This document shows, piece after piece, positions 15,765-24,565 of a stretch of 64,000 nt of DNA. Source of the DNA: Variovorax sp. RA8 (lineage in GTDB: Bacteria > Pseudomonadota > Gammaproteobacteria > Burkholderiales > Burkholderiaceae_C). The notes beneath the pieces were generated by a model that saw only the letters and a list, made by a program, of their open reading frames with translations, was not told the DNA's origin and made no database searches. The stretch is taken from NCBI RefSeq assembly GCF_901827175.1, contig NZ_LR594662.1:5952001-6016000 (forward strand), written 5' to 3'. Both the position numbers and the translations under genes were made by a program. The number at the start of each line of letters is the position of its first letter. Within the stretch, counting starts at the first letter, position 1.

Positions 15765-16928
15765 ATGATCGAACGCACCCTCTTCACCCCCGACCACGAG
15801 GCCTTTCGCGACAGCTTCCGCCGCTTCATGGACAAGGAGATCGCGCCTTTCCATGAGGACTGGGAAGCGCAGGGCTACGTCGATCGCCAGCTCTGGAACA
15901 AGGCGGGCGAGAACGGTTTTCTGTGCATGTCGCTGCCCGAGGAACACGGCGGCGCGGGCGCCGACCTGCTCTATTCGGTGATCCAGTTCGAGGAGCTGTG
16001 GGCGCGTGGCTTCACCGGCGTCGGCTTCGGACTGCACAGCGAGATCGTGGCGCCCTACATCCTCCACTACGGCACCGAGGCGCAGAAGAAGAACTACCTG
16101 CCGCGGCTGGCCAGCGGCGAGATGGTTGGCGCCATCGCGATGAGCGAGCCCGGCGCCGGCAGCGACCTGCAGGCCGTGCGCACCGCCGCGCTCAAGCAGA
16201 CCGACGGCAGCTGGCGGCTCTCGGGCAGCAAGACCTTCATCACCAACGGCTGGCATGCCGACCTGGTGATCGTGGTGGCCAAGACCGACCCCGCGGGCGG
16301 CGCCAAGGGCACCAGCCTCTTCCTGGTGGAGCGCGGCATGCCGGGCTTCGAGAAGGGCCAGCGGCTGAAGAAGCTTGGCCTGAAGGCGCAGGACACCTCG
16401 GAGCTGTTCTTCAACGATGTGCACCTGCCGGCAGAGGCCCTGCTCGGAGGGCAGGCGCAGGAGAACCGCGGGTTCGTCTGCCTGATGGAGCAGTTGCCCT
16501 GGGAGCGGTTGCAGATCGCGATCAGCGCGGTGGCCGCTTCGCAGGCGGCGATCGACCACACCGTCGCCTACGTCAAGGACCGCAAGGTCTTCGGCCAGGC
16601 GGTGGGCGCCTACCAGAACACGCGCTACACCCTGGCCGAGCTGCAGACCGAGGTGCAGGTCGCGCAGGTCTTCGTCGACAAGTGCATCGAGCTGCTGCTG
16701 CAGCAGAAGCTGGACACCGCCACCGCCAGCATGGCCAAGTACTGGACCACCGACCTGCAGTGCAAGGTGATGGACGAGTGCGTGCAGCTGCACGGCGGCT
16801 ACGGCTTCATGTGGGAGTACCCGGTGACCCGCGCGTACGCCGATGCGCGGGTGCAGCGCATCTATGGCGGGACCAACGAGATCATGAAGGAAGTGATCAC
16901 GCGGGCGATGGGCTTGCCGGGGCGCTGA
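15765..16928 (+). CDS. Acyl-CoA dehydrogenase, long-chain-type
   Basis: A 387-residue FAD enzyme that introduces the 2,3 double bond in acyl-CoA. Motifs include Met-Ser-Glu-Pro-Gly-Ala-Gly-Ser-Asp near residue 125, Thr-Phe-Ile-Thr-Asn-Gly, and Leu-His-Gly-Gly-Tyr-Gly-Phe-Met. The C-terminal segment reads Tyr-Gly-Gly-Thr-Asn-Glu-Ile, not Tyr-Glu-Gly-Thr, so the base is expected elsewhere, as in LCAD and isovaleryl-CoA dehydrogenases; Glu247 in Pro-Trp-Glu-Arg-Leu is the candidate. It starts 12 bases after the hydratase stop and ends 25 bases before the convergent LysR gene. Chain length or branching of the substrate is not certain. Confidence 0.93.
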   Translation: MIERTLFTPDHEAFRDSFRRFMDKEIAPFHEDWEAQGYVDRQLWNKAGENGFLCMSLPEEHGGAGADLLYSVIQFEELWARGFTGVGFGLHSEIVAPYILHYGTEAQKKNYLPRLASGEMVGAIAMSEPGAGSDLQAVRTAALKQTDGSWRLSGSKTFITNGWHADLVIVVAKTDPAGGAKGTSLFLVERGMPGFEKGQRLKKLGLKAQDTSELFFNDVHLPAEALLGGQAQENRGFVCLMEQLPWERLQIAISAVAASQAAIDHTVAYVKDRKVFGQAVGAYQNTRYTLAELQTEVQVAQVFVDKCIELLLQQKLDTATASMAKYWTTDLQCKVMDECVQLHGGYGFMWEYPVTRAYADARVQRIYGGTNEIMKEVITRAMGLPGR

Positions 16929-16953
16929 AAAGCGGGAACCCAAGGCCAGGCAC

Positions 16954-17922
16954 CTAGGCGCGCGCGCCCAGCCCGAGGATCAGGTCGCGCAACCAGCGCT
17001 GCGCGCTCGAGGCCCGCTCGGGGCCGGGCGACAGCAGCACGATGCGCACGGGATCGATCTCGAACGGCGGCGGCTGCAGCACGACGGCATCGCGCGCGGT
17101 CCCTTCGAGGTCGCAGAACACGCCTCGCGCGAGCGTGGCCACCAGGCCCGAACCTTCCAGCATGGCCGGCACGCGCAGGAAACTGGGAACGATGCAGCGG
17201 ATGTCGCGCCGGTGCCCGGCCGCCTTGAGCACTGCGTCCACGGCGCTGTATTCGCCCTGCCCCACTGCGACGCGCAGGTGGGGCGCCGCGAGGTAGGAGA
17301 GCAGGCCCATGCCGGCGCCGTGGGCGCGCCGCGAGAACGCCACCACGTAGGGGTCGGCCAGCAACTCGTCGCACTGGATGGCGGCATCGGCCAGCACCGG
17401 ATTGCCGACGATCGCCATGTCCACCGCGTCGCCGAGCAGCATGCCTTCGGCGGCGTAGCGGTCGATGGAGCGCACGGTCAGGCGCACGCCGGGCGCGCGC
17501 CGCTCCAGGGCCATCCACAGGCGCGGCGAGAAGACCCTTTCGGCGTAGTCGGTCATCCCGATGCGCAGCTCGAAGGCGTCACGCAGCGGGTCGAAGAGCC
17601 TGCGCTCCTCGTGCAGCGAGTCGATCAATGCGACGGCCGCCTGGATGGTGGGATGAAGCTGCTGCGCGACCTGGGTGGGCCACATCTCGCCGCCGCGCAG
17701 CACGAAGAGCTCGTCACGCAGCAGCTCGCGCAGGCGGGACAGCGAATGGCTCAGCGCCGACTGGCTGCGGCCCAGCCGCTGCGCGGCGAGCGTGACCTGG
17801 CGCTCGTCGTAGATGGAGAGGAAGGCGAGCAGGTGCTGGATCTCGACGCCGAAGGGCCGGCCCCGCAGCGAGCGCTGGTGCGAAGCCGGAGCGCCATTCA
17901 TCGGTTTCATACTGGGTTTCAT
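16954..17922 (-). CDS. LysR family regulator, NodD/NahR-like
   Basis: A 322-residue regulator. Residues about 25-85 are the DNA-binding domain (Leu-Leu-Ala-Phe-Leu-Ser-Ile-Tyr, Gly-Arg-Ser-Gln-Ser-Ala-Leu-Ser-His-Ser-Leu-Ser-Arg-Leu-Arg, Phe-Val-Leu-Arg-Gly). Residues about 110-315 are the effector domain with the Leu-Arg-Ile-Gly-Met-Thr-Asp-Tyr-Ala motif of the NodD/NahR subgroup, members of which respond to aromatic or phenolic ligands. Starts at 17922 and 17910 are both possible. It is divergent from the dioxygenase/Bug receptor genes with about 115 bp between, so it likely regulates them. Confidence 0.9.
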   Translation of the reverse strand: MKPSMKPMNGAPASHQRSLRGRPFGVEIQHLLAFLSIYDERQVTLAAQRLGRSQSALSHSLSRLRELLRDELFVLRGGEMWPTQVAQQLHPTIQAAVALIDSLHEERRLFDPLRDAFELRIGMTDYAERVFSPRLWMALERRAPGVRLTVRSIDRYAAEGMLLGDAVDMAIVGNPVLADAAIQCDELLADPYVVAFSRRAHGAGMGLLSYLAAPHLRVAVGQGEYSAVDAVLKAAGHRRDIRCIVPSFLRVPAMLEGSGLVATLARGVFCDLEGTARDAVVLQPPPFEIDPVRIVLLSPGPERASSAQRWLRDLILGLGARA

Positions 17923-18038
17923 CCATATTCATGCCGGCGGACATGCACGGTGCTCCAGGCGCGGATGGCGCCACTAGGATCGATTGCGCGCAGGCGGACA
18001 TGCGCCGCCATTCTCGATCCAACTCAGGAGACCTCTGC

Positions 18039-19046
18039 ATGAGCCTCGTCATGGAAAGCAGCATCCACGCCATCCCGGTGATCGACATCCAGCCCTTCTC
18101 CCGCGGCTCGCCGGAGGGCCGGCGCGAAGTGGCGGCCGCGGTGCAACAGGCCTGCGAAGGCCTCGGCTTCCTGGTCGTGACCGGCCACGGCGTGCCGGAG
18201 GCCGTGACCGACGCCTTGTACCGGGAAGCGATCGCCTTCTTCGACCTGCCGCTGGAGGAGAAGAACCGCATCCGCAAGCCGGCCGGCACGGCCTACAAGG
18301 GCTATGGCGCGATGGGCGTGAAGACGATCGGCAAGCACATCGATCCGACGCTCAAGCCTTCGCTGCACGAAAGCTTCGCCATCGGCCCGCTGGACGTGAG
18401 CGACGACCCCTACTACACGCGCCCGGAGGCCGGCAACAACTTCATGCCCAATCTCTGGCCCGAGCGCCCCGCGGCATTGCGCCCGGCAATGACGGCCTAC
18501 TACCGCGAGATGGAACGGCTGTCCGCCGACATCCTGCGCATCTTCGCGCAGGTGCTGGACCTCGACCCCGGCTATTTCGCGTCGCGCATCGACCGCCACA
18601 CCAGCATCCTGCGCACCATCCACTACCCGGCACTCGAACGCCCCCCGGAGAAGGGCGAGGAGCGCTCGGGCGCGCATTCCGACACGACGGCGATCACGGT
18701 GCTGAAGATCGACGACGCGCCCGGCGGACTTCAGGTGATGCTGCCCGACGGAGGCTGGCGTGACGTGCCGAAGATCCCAGGCGCCTTCGTGATCAACATC
18801 GGCGACATCATGATGCGCTGGACGAACGACCGCTTCGTCTCGACGATGCACCGCGTGGTGAACCCGCCCGAAGGCGTGGGCACGCGTGCGCGCCGGCTGT
18901 CGATCCCCTACTTCTGCATGCCCAACTACGACGCACTCATCGAGTGCATCCCGAGCTGCATCGGCGACGGCGCGCGCTACAGCCCGATCGCCTCCGGCAA
19001 GCTGCTGGCCGACCGCTACGCGGCGACCTACGCGAACGACAAATAA
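18039..19046 (+). CDS. Isopenicillin N synthase-like 2-oxoglutarate/Fe(II) dioxygenase
   Basis: A 335-residue non-haem iron oxygenase of the isopenicillin N synthase group. The N-terminal domain shows Ile-Pro-Val-Ile-Asp-Ile and Leu-Gly-Phe-Leu-Val-Val-Thr-Gly-His-Gly-Val. The iron triad is His213-x-Asp215 in His-Ser-Asp-Thr-Thr and His271 in Thr-Met-His-Arg-Val. Arg and Ser in Arg-Leu-Ser-Ile-Pro-Tyr-Phe bind the 2-oxoglutarate carboxylate. ATG 18039 has AGGAG 8 bases upstream. It is followed after 28 bases by a Bug-type binding protein, and a LysR gene is divergent; together they suggest uptake and oxidative breakdown of one organic acid or aromatic compound. The substrate is unknown. Confidence 0.88.
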   Translation: MSLVMESSIHAIPVIDIQPFSRGSPEGRREVAAAVQQACEGLGFLVVTGHGVPEAVTDALYREAIAFFDLPLEEKNRIRKPAGTAYKGYGAMGVKTIGKHIDPTLKPSLHESFAIGPLDVSDDPYYTRPEAGNNFMPNLWPERPAALRPAMTAYYREMERLSADILRIFAQVLDLDPGYFASRIDRHTSILRTIHYPALERPPEKGEERSGAHSDTTAITVLKIDDAPGGLQVMLPDGGWRDVPKIPGAFVINIGDIMMRWTNDRFVSTMHRVVNPPEGVGTRARRLSIPYFCMPNYDALIECIPSCIGDGARYSPIASGKLLADRYAATYANDK

Positions 19047-19074
19047 CCGCATACCCCCCTCTGGAGTTGCCGCC

Positions 19075-20082
19075 ATGACACGCTCGATCTCTCCGGCCAT
19101 GCCGGCCCGCCGCGCCTCGTGCCGGACTCTTCTCGCCGCGGCGCTGCTGGCCGCAGGCACGGCGGCGTGGGCCCAGGGCGCGACGGCGACAGCGGCGGCG
19201 ACGCCGATCCGCATCGTCGTGCCCTATCCCGCCGGCGGCGGCGCGGACATCGTCACGCGCCGCATTGCCGAACGGGCCAAGGACATCCTGGGACAGCCCA
19301 TCGTGGTGGAGAACAAGACCGGCGCGGCCACCGCCATCGGCGCGCTCGCCGTGCAGAAGGCGCCGCCCGACGGGCACACGCTTCTGCTCGCGACCTCCAC
19401 CACGCTGGCGGTCAATCCCAACCTGCAGCGCAGCCTGACCTACGCGCCCGACAAGCTGGTGCCTGTCGCGGCGCTGCAAGCCGTGCCCTTCATGCTCAGC
19501 GTCGACCGCCAGACGCCGATCTCCTCGCTGCGCGAGCTGCCGGCCTATGCGCAGGCGCATCCCGGCATGGTGAACTACGGCACGCTGGGCGTGGGCAGCT
19601 CCAACCACATGCTGGGCGGCCTGCTCGAGAAGCGCGCGCCGGGCCTGGTGCCCATCCACTACCAAAGCTCCGGCCAGGCCATGCTGGCGCTGGCCCGCGG
19701 CGACATCCACCTCTACTTCGACGGCATCTCGACCTCGGTGGCGCGCGTCAACGCCGGCGAGTTGCGCGGGCTCGCGGTGACCAGCCGCAAGCGCGTGCCC
19801 GCGGTGCCCGGCATTCCGACGGTGGAAGAGGCCGGCTTTCCAGAACTCGGCCTGTCCATCTGGTATGGACTGGTGGCACCGGCCGGCACGCCCGACGCGG
19901 TGATTCGCCGGCTCAATGGCGCCTTCAACCAGGTGCTCGCGCAGCCCGAGGTCACCGCCTTCATGACCGCCGACGGCACCGAGCCGATGGCCATGACGCC
20001 GGAGGCCTTCGGCGCGCTGATCCGCGAGGACCGCGCGACCTGGAAGCGCACGATCGACGCGCTGCAGATTAGGCTCGAGTGA
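19075..20082 (+). CDS. Bug/TctC family periplasmic binding protein
   Basis: A 335-residue exported solute-binding protein of the tripartite tricarboxylate receptor (Bug) family. Residues 1-35 are a signal peptide with Arg residues and an Ala/Leu core, cleaved at Ala-Trp-Ala-Gln. The mature start Pro-Ile-Arg-Ile-Val-Val-Pro-Tyr-Pro-Ala-Gly-Gly-Gly is the family hallmark, and Pro-Asp-Gly-His-Thr-Leu-Leu and Tyr-Gly-Thr-Leu-Gly-Val-Gly-Ser follow. No TctA/TctB membrane genes are adjacent, which is common for the many Bug proteins of Burkholderiales. Its place after the dioxygenase suggests it binds the same substrate, either for uptake or for sensing. Confidence 0.93.
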   Translation: MTRSISPAMPARRASCRTLLAAALLAAGTAAWAQGATATAAATPIRIVVPYPAGGGADIVTRRIAERAKDILGQPIVVENKTGAATAIGALAVQKAPPDGHTLLLATSTTLAVNPNLQRSLTYAPDKLVPVAALQAVPFMLSVDRQTPISSLRELPAYAQAHPGMVNYGTLGVGSSNHMLGGLLEKRAPGLVPIHYQSSGQAMLALARGDIHLYFDGISTSVARVNAGELRGLAVTSRKRVPAVPGIPTVEEAGFPELGLSIWYGLVAPAGTPDAVIRRLNGAFNQVLAQPEVTAFMTADGTEPMAMTPEAFGALIREDRATWKRTIDALQIRLE

Positions 20083-20130
20083 GACGCCCCGACGGGGGGC
20101 CCACCCGATAGTCCGATCCCGCCCCCGGTT

Positions 20131-20167
20131 CGCGAGCCGGCTCGCGCAAGCCCAAGGGCTGCGCGAG
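20131..20167. terminator. Strong overlapping hairpins between the Bug gene and pfp
   Basis: CGCGAGCCGGCTCGCG (20131-20146) is a perfect 16-bp palindrome. Overlapping it, CTCGCGC-A-AGCCC-AA-GGGCT-GCGCGAG (20141-20167) can form a 12-bp stem with one bulge and a 2-base loop. There is no T tract, so it may act as an mRNA 3'-end stabiliser or a leader structure for the next gene rather than a simple terminator. Confidence 0.5.
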
Positions 20168-20241
20168 AATGCAACAGCCATCGCGCTTGCATCCGGCGGC
20201 GCTCGGCATTTTGCAATGGCTGGATTCCAGGAGTTCACACC

Positions 20242-21498
20242 ATGCCCCTCAATGCCTTCTATGCCCAATCCGGCGGCGTCACTGCGGTGATCAACGCCTC
20301 CGCCGCCGGGGTGATCGAGACGGCGCGCCGGCACGCCGACCGCATCGGCACCGTGTATGCCGGGCGCAACGGCATCCTCGGCGCGCTGGCCGAGGAGCTG
20401 ATCGACACCGGGCTCGAATCGGCCGAAGCCATCGCAGCGCTGCGCACGACGCCCGCGGGCGCCTTCGGCTCCTGCCGCTACAAGCTCAAGTCGCTGGAGA
20501 AGAACCGGCGCGAGTACGAGCGGCTGATCGAGGTCTTCAAGGCGCACGGCATCGGCTACTTCTTCTACAACGGCGGCGGGGATTCGGCCGACACGTGCTT
20601 CAAGGTGAGCCAGCTGTCGCAGTCGATGGGTTACCCGCTGCAGGCTATCCACGTGCCCAAGACGATCGACAACGACCTGCCGCTGACGGACTGCTGCCCC
20701 GGCTTCGGCTCGGTCGCGAAGTACGTCGCGGTCTCCACGCTCGAGGCCTCGCTGGACGTGCGCTCGATGGCCGCGACCTCGACCAAGGTCTTCGTGCTGG
20801 AGGTGATGGGCCGCCATGCAGGCTGGATCGCGGCGGCCGGCGGGCTGGCGGCCGACCACGGCATCCCCGTGGTGATCCTGTTCCCCGAGATTCCATTCGA
20901 CCAGCCGGCCTTCCTGGCGCGGGTCGATGCGCTGGTCAAGCACCATGGCTATTGCACGGTAGTGGTCTCGGAAGGGGCGCACCATCCCGACGGCAGCTTC
21001 CTCGCCGAGCAGGGCAGCAAGGACGCCTTCGGCCATGCGCAGCTCGGCGGCGCCGCGCCGGTCGTGGCGCAGATGGTGAAGGAGGCGCTGGGCTACAAGT
21101 TCCACTGGGCGGTGGCCGACTACCTGCAGCGCTCGGCGCGCCACATCGCATCGGCCACCGACGCGCGCCAGGCCTACGAGCTGGGCCAGCGCGCCGTCGA
21201 GCTCGCGCTCGAAGGGAAGAACGCGGTGATGCCGTGCATCGAGCGCACGTCCGACGCGCCCTATGCGTATCGCATCGGGAGCGCGCCGCTGGACCAGGTG
21301 GCCAATGCCGAGAAGTTCATGCCGCGCGACTACATCTCGGCCGATGGCTACGGCATCAGCGAGAAGGGGCGCGCATACCTGCTGCCGCTGATCCAGGGCG
21401 AGGACTATCCGGCGTATCGCGATGGCCTGCCGGTGTACGTGACGCTGCAGAACCATCCTGTCGAGAAGAAGCTGCCCGCCTTCGAGATCGCGAAGTGA
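20242..21498 (+). CDS. pfp: 6-phosphofructokinase, pyrophosphate-dependent type
   Basis: A 418-residue phosphofructokinase of the PPi-dependent group, interconverting fructose 6-phosphate and fructose 1,6-bisphosphate. The phosphate-donor loop reads Asn-Gly-Gly-Gly-Asp-Ser with Asp114; an Asp at this place, where ATP enzymes have Gly, marks PPi use. The catalytic segment Pro-Lys-Thr-Ile-Asp-Asn-Asp and Val-Met-Gly-Arg-His-Ala-Gly-Trp are present. The reaction is reversible, so it can serve glycolysis or gluconeogenesis. Its TGA overlaps the GTG of the Cys-rich CWC gene by four bases. The 159 bp before it contain strong hairpins. Confidence 0.9.
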   Translation: MPLNAFYAQSGGVTAVINASAAGVIETARRHADRIGTVYAGRNGILGALAEELIDTGLESAEAIAALRTTPAGAFGSCRYKLKSLEKNRREYERLIEVFKAHGIGYFFYNGGGDSADTCFKVSQLSQSMGYPLQAIHVPKTIDNDLPLTDCCPGFGSVAKYVAVSTLEASLDVRSMAATSTKVFVLEVMGRHAGWIAAAGGLAADHGIPVVILFPEIPFDQPAFLARVDALVKHHGYCTVVVSEGAHHPDGSFLAEQGSKDAFGHAQLGGAAPVVAQMVKEALGYKFHWAVADYLQRSARHIASATDARQAYELGQRAVELALEGKNAVMPCIERTSDAPYAYRIGSAPLDQVANAEKFMPRDYISADGYGISEKGRAYLLPLIQGEDYPAYRDGLPVYVTLQNHPVEKKLPAFEIAK

Positions 21499-21725
21499 CA
21501 GGCGCGAAGCCGGGACTCGATGCCTCGCGCTGCCCGGTGTGCGGCGAAGCCAACCGCTGCGCGATCGAGCTGGAACGGGAGACGGGTCAGCCGCAGGGGC
21601 CCTGCTGGTGCATGCAGGCCGGCGTCAGCCCGGAGGCGCTCGCGCGTGTGCCGGCCGAGGCGCGGGGCCTGGCCTGCATCTGCGCGCGCTGCGCTATGGG
21701 TGCGGTTGCTCCACAACCCGTTTAG
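21495..21725 (+). CDS. Cysteine-rich CWC family protein
   Basis: A 76-residue cytoplasmic protein with the pattern Cys-Pro-x-Cys-Gly-x-x-Asn-x-Cys, then Cys-Trp-Cys, and a final Cys-Ile-Cys-x-x-Cys, giving eight Cys in all. Pairs of close Cys suggest zinc or another metal site; the function of this family is unknown. The start is GTG in the sequence GTGA, which overlaps the stop of the phosphofructokinase gene, so translation is coupled. The last 32 bases overlap the 3' end of the convergent metallopeptidase gene. Confidence 0.82.
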   Translation: MTGAKPGLDASRCPVCGEANRCAIELERETGQPQGPCWCMQAGVSPEALARVPAEARGLACICARCAMGAVAPQPV

Positions 21726-22977
21726 CGCCCTGAGGCTCGCTGACGAGTTTGCGCGAGCTGGCGCGCTGCTCCGAAATGACCTCGTGAATGAACTGGAGCT
21801 TTCCTACCGCGACCCGCGGCAGCACGAAGGGGTAGTAGTCGGGCTGGCCCATGCTGCGTGAGAGCTCGTTGAGCACGTTGGTGAGGCGCACCCAGCCGTT
21901 GAGGAAGTCGAGGAATTCGCCGGCCTCGGGATGCTCGGGCTGCCACAGGTCCGGGAGTTCGAAGAGGTCGCTGGTGAGCTCCACGTTCTGCGCATCGACG
22001 CCGAAGCTCATCGCCGTGTCGGCGGTGTCGGCCATGTGCAGGTAGTGGGCCCAGGTCTCGGCCCAGTCCTCCCACGGATGTGAGCTGGCGTAGCTGGTCA
22101 CGAAACGATTGGCCCAGTCGGGCGGCGGGCCGCTCTCATAGTGGGCCTGCAGCGCCGCCGCGTAGTCGGCGCGTTCGTCGCCGAAGAGCTCGCGGAAGGG
22201 CTCGAGCCAGTGGGTCGGCTGGACCAGCAGGTCCCAGTAGTAGTGGCCGATCTCATGGCGGAAATGGCCCACCAGGGTGCGATAGGGCTCGCGCATCTCG
22301 GCGCGGATGCGCTCGCGCACGGCGTCCTCGGCCTCCTCGGCATTGAGGGTGATCACGCCCATCTGGTGGCCGGTCATCACATGCGGCCCGCCCGGCACAT
22401 TGCCGAGGAAGTCGAAGGCCAGGCCGTGCACCGGATCGGCCAGCCGCGTCACCACCGGCAGCTTGAGCGCGAGCAGCTGCGAGACCAGCCGGCGCTTGGC
22501 CAGCTCGAGCTTGCGCCACAGTTCACCATTGCTCTCGATCGACAGGTCGGGAATGGTGCGCGTGACGCTGCACGCCAGGCAGAGGCCGGGCACCAGCCCA
22601 TCGGTGTTGAAGGATGGGTCGTCGCCCTCGCGCGGCGCCGGCACCATCCAGTTGCAGGCCGCCGGAGTCAGCAGGTTGTCGCAGCGGCGGTAGGCCTTGC
22701 CCTGCGCATCGCCGAAGACGGTAAAGGTATCCGGCTCGGCACCCTCGCGCGTGTCGGGCGCGAGCGGCACCACGCCCAGGTGCTCGACCGCGTAGCCCAG
22801 CGGTGTGTGGCAGGCCAGGCACTGGCTGTTGCGCAGGAACACGGGCCGGCCGCACTGGCACTGGTAGGCGCGGGTGACCGTCGGCGCCTTCAGTTCGGCC
22901 GCGAGCGAGGGTGCGGCTTCGGCATTGGTCTCGGCGTTGGTGCCTGCGGGTGTGTTGTCGTCGGTGGCGGATTCCAT
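21694..22977 (-). CDS. Zinc-ribbon, zinc-binding metallopeptidase family protein
   Basis: About 427 residues from ATG 22977. Residues about 40-60 form a zinc ribbon (Cys-Gln-Cys-Gly-Arg-Pro, Cys-Leu-Ala-Cys), with further Cys pairs near residues 100-140. The larger C-terminal part holds His241-Glu-Ile-Gly-His245, a metalloprotease active-site motif, followed by Glu-Leu-Phe-Gly-Asp-Glu-Arg-Ala-Asp-Tyr and Trp-Ala-Glu-Thr-Trp-Ala-His-Tyr. This is the layout of the conserved putative zinc-binding metallopeptidase family. No signal peptide is seen, so it is probably cytoplasmic. A start at 23010 is also possible. It overlaps the CWC gene tail to tail, and faces the MFS gene at its 5' side. Confidence 0.85.
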   Translation of the reverse strand: MESATDDNTPAGTNAETNAEAAPSLAAELKAPTVTRAYQCQCGRPVFLRNSQCLACHTPLGYAVEHLGVVPLAPDTREGAEPDTFTVFGDAQGKAYRRCDNLLTPAACNWMVPAPREGDDPSFNTDGLVPGLCLACSVTRTIPDLSIESNGELWRKLELAKRRLVSQLLALKLPVVTRLADPVHGLAFDFLGNVPGGPHVMTGHQMGVITLNAEEAEDAVRERIRAEMREPYRTLVGHFRHEIGHYYWDLLVQPTHWLEPFRELFGDERADYAAALQAHYESGPPPDWANRFVTSYASSHPWEDWAETWAHYLHMADTADTAMSFGVDAQNVELTSDLFELPDLWQPEHPEAGEFLDFLNGWVRLTNVLNELSRSMGQPDYYPFVLPRVAVGKLQFIHEVISEQRASSRKLVSEPQGAKRVVEQPHP

Positions 22978-23086
22978 TTCGAAAGAACGTGCGGAAGAAC
23001 GACGCGCCATTGTCGAGGCGGCGGGCGCGGCGGCCGGGTGAGCAATGCCCGTATCCTTGTAGGACAGCCGAACAGGCTGCAGCACG

Positions 23087-24538
23087 ATGATCGACACACC
23101 CCCGCCCCTCTCCCTCAGTGCCCGCTACGGGACGCGCTACCGCTGGCTGCTCCTTCTCTCGGTGATGATCGGCGTGATGGCCTCGATCATGTCCTCGACC
23201 ATCGTCAACGTGGCGATCCCGGGCATGAGCCACCATTTCGAGCTGGGCCAGGAGCGCGCGCAATGGGTCAGCTCGGGCTTCATGGTGGCGATGACGGTCT
23301 CGATGCTGACCACACCCTGGCTGCTGGCGCGCTACGGCTACCGCCGGACCTATGTCGGCACCATGGTGCTGCTGCTGGCGGGCGGCGTCAGCGGGGGGCT
23401 GGCCAACCACTTCCCGCTGGTGCTGGCGGCGCGGGTGGCTGAAGGGCTGGCGGCAGGGGTGGTTCAGCCGATCCCGGCCATCATCATCCTGCGTGCGTTC
23501 GAGCCCCACGAGCAGGGCCGTGCCAGTGGCATCTTCGGCATGGGCGTGGTGCTGGCGCCGGCCGTGGGCCCGAGCATCGGCGGCGTGCTGGTCGACCTGT
23601 TCGGCTGGCGCTCGATCTTCTTCATGGTGGTGCCCTTCTGCATCGCCTCGATCTGGCTGGCCTACAAGTTCGTGCCGGTCACCGCGCCGGGCGGCGCCAT
23701 CGCTGCGCGCAGCGGCGGCCTGGACTGGGGCGGCCTGGCGCTGGGCACGGCCGGCACGCTGTGCCTGCTCAATGGCCTGGTCGAGCTGCGCGGCGATGCG
23801 CCGCTGCAGGCAGCGGCGCTGCTCGCCTGCGCGGGCCTGGCCTTCGGTGCCTTCATCGCCTGGCAGCGCCGGGTCGCGGCCACGGGCGGCACGCCGCTGA
23901 TGAACCTGGCGCTGTTCCAGCACCGGCAGTTCGCCATGGGCAGCGTGGTGGCCTTCATCTACGGCACGGCGCTGTTCGGCTCCACCTACCTGCTCCCGGT
24001 CTACATGCAGGTCGGGCTGCATCTCTCGGCCTCGCACGTGGGCACCATCCTGTTGCCGGCCGGGATCGTGCTGGCGGTCACCATCGCGGGGGTCGGCCGG
24101 CTGGCCGACCGGCAGCCGACCTGGCTGCTGGTGTGCATCGGCCTCGCGCTGCTGGCCGTCTCCTTCGCGCTGATGGTGGTACTGCGGCTGGACAGCGCGC
24201 TCTGGCTGCTGGCGGCTTTCGCGGTCATCGGCCGGGTGGGGCTGGGCTTCATCCTCCCCTCCCTCAACCTGGGGTCGATGCGCCCGCTGGAGCGGGCGCT
24301 GATCCCGCAGGGGGCCAGCGCGATCAACTTCCTGCGCATGCTGGGCGGCGCCGCCGGCGTGAGCCTGTGCGCGATCGTGCTCGAATGGCGGCTGGCCGCG
24401 CACGGCGATTCGCTCGCGAACGCTGCCACCAGCACGGCCCGGCTGGCGGCTTTCGACGAGGTGTTCCTGCTGCTGGCCGGGCTGTGCGCGCTGGCGATCT
24501 GCGCGGCCTGGCAGCTTCGGGAAAAGCGCAAGCCCTGA
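23087..24538 (+). CDS. MFS transporter, DHA2 (EmrB/QacA) type
   Basis: A 483-residue inner-membrane drug/proton antiporter-like protein with about 14 predicted transmembrane helices, as in the DHA2 family. Helix 1 carries Met-Ala-Ser-Ile-Met-Ser-Ser-Thr-Ile-Val-Asn-Val-Ala, the motif D1-like start, though the usual Asp of Leu-Asp-x-Thr is Ser here. The Gly-Pro-Ser-Ile-Gly-Gly motif C of helix 5 marks exporters, and Gly-Trp-Arg-Ser-Ile-Phe-Phe follows. No periplasmic adaptor gene (EmrA-like) is adjacent. The substrate is unknown. The gene is divergent from the metallopeptidase gene, with the promoters in the short gap. Confidence 0.88.
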   Translation: MIDTPPPLSLSARYGTRYRWLLLLSVMIGVMASIMSSTIVNVAIPGMSHHFELGQERAQWVSSGFMVAMTVSMLTTPWLLARYGYRRTYVGTMVLLLAGGVSGGLANHFPLVLAARVAEGLAAGVVQPIPAIIILRAFEPHEQGRASGIFGMGVVLAPAVGPSIGGVLVDLFGWRSIFFMVVPFCIASIWLAYKFVPVTAPGGAIAARSGGLDWGGLALGTAGTLCLLNGLVELRGDAPLQAAALLACAGLAFGAFIAWQRRVAATGGTPLMNLALFQHRQFAMGSVVAFIYGTALFGSTYLLPVYMQVGLHLSASHVGTILLPAGIVLAVTIAGVGRLADRQPTWLLVCIGLALLAVSFALMVVLRLDSALWLLAAFAVIGRVGLGFILPSLNLGSMRPLERALIPQGASAINFLRMLGGAAGVSLCAIVLEWRLAAHGDSLANAATSTARLAAFDEVFLLLAGLCALAICAAWQLREKRKP

Positions 24539-24565
24539 AGCCTTTGCTGCGTTCTAATCATCCGC

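Noticed and set aside
18937..21456. 839-codon minus-strand open frame over the Bug and pfp genes
   Set aside because: It crosses two well-supported plus-strand genes and shows no domain.
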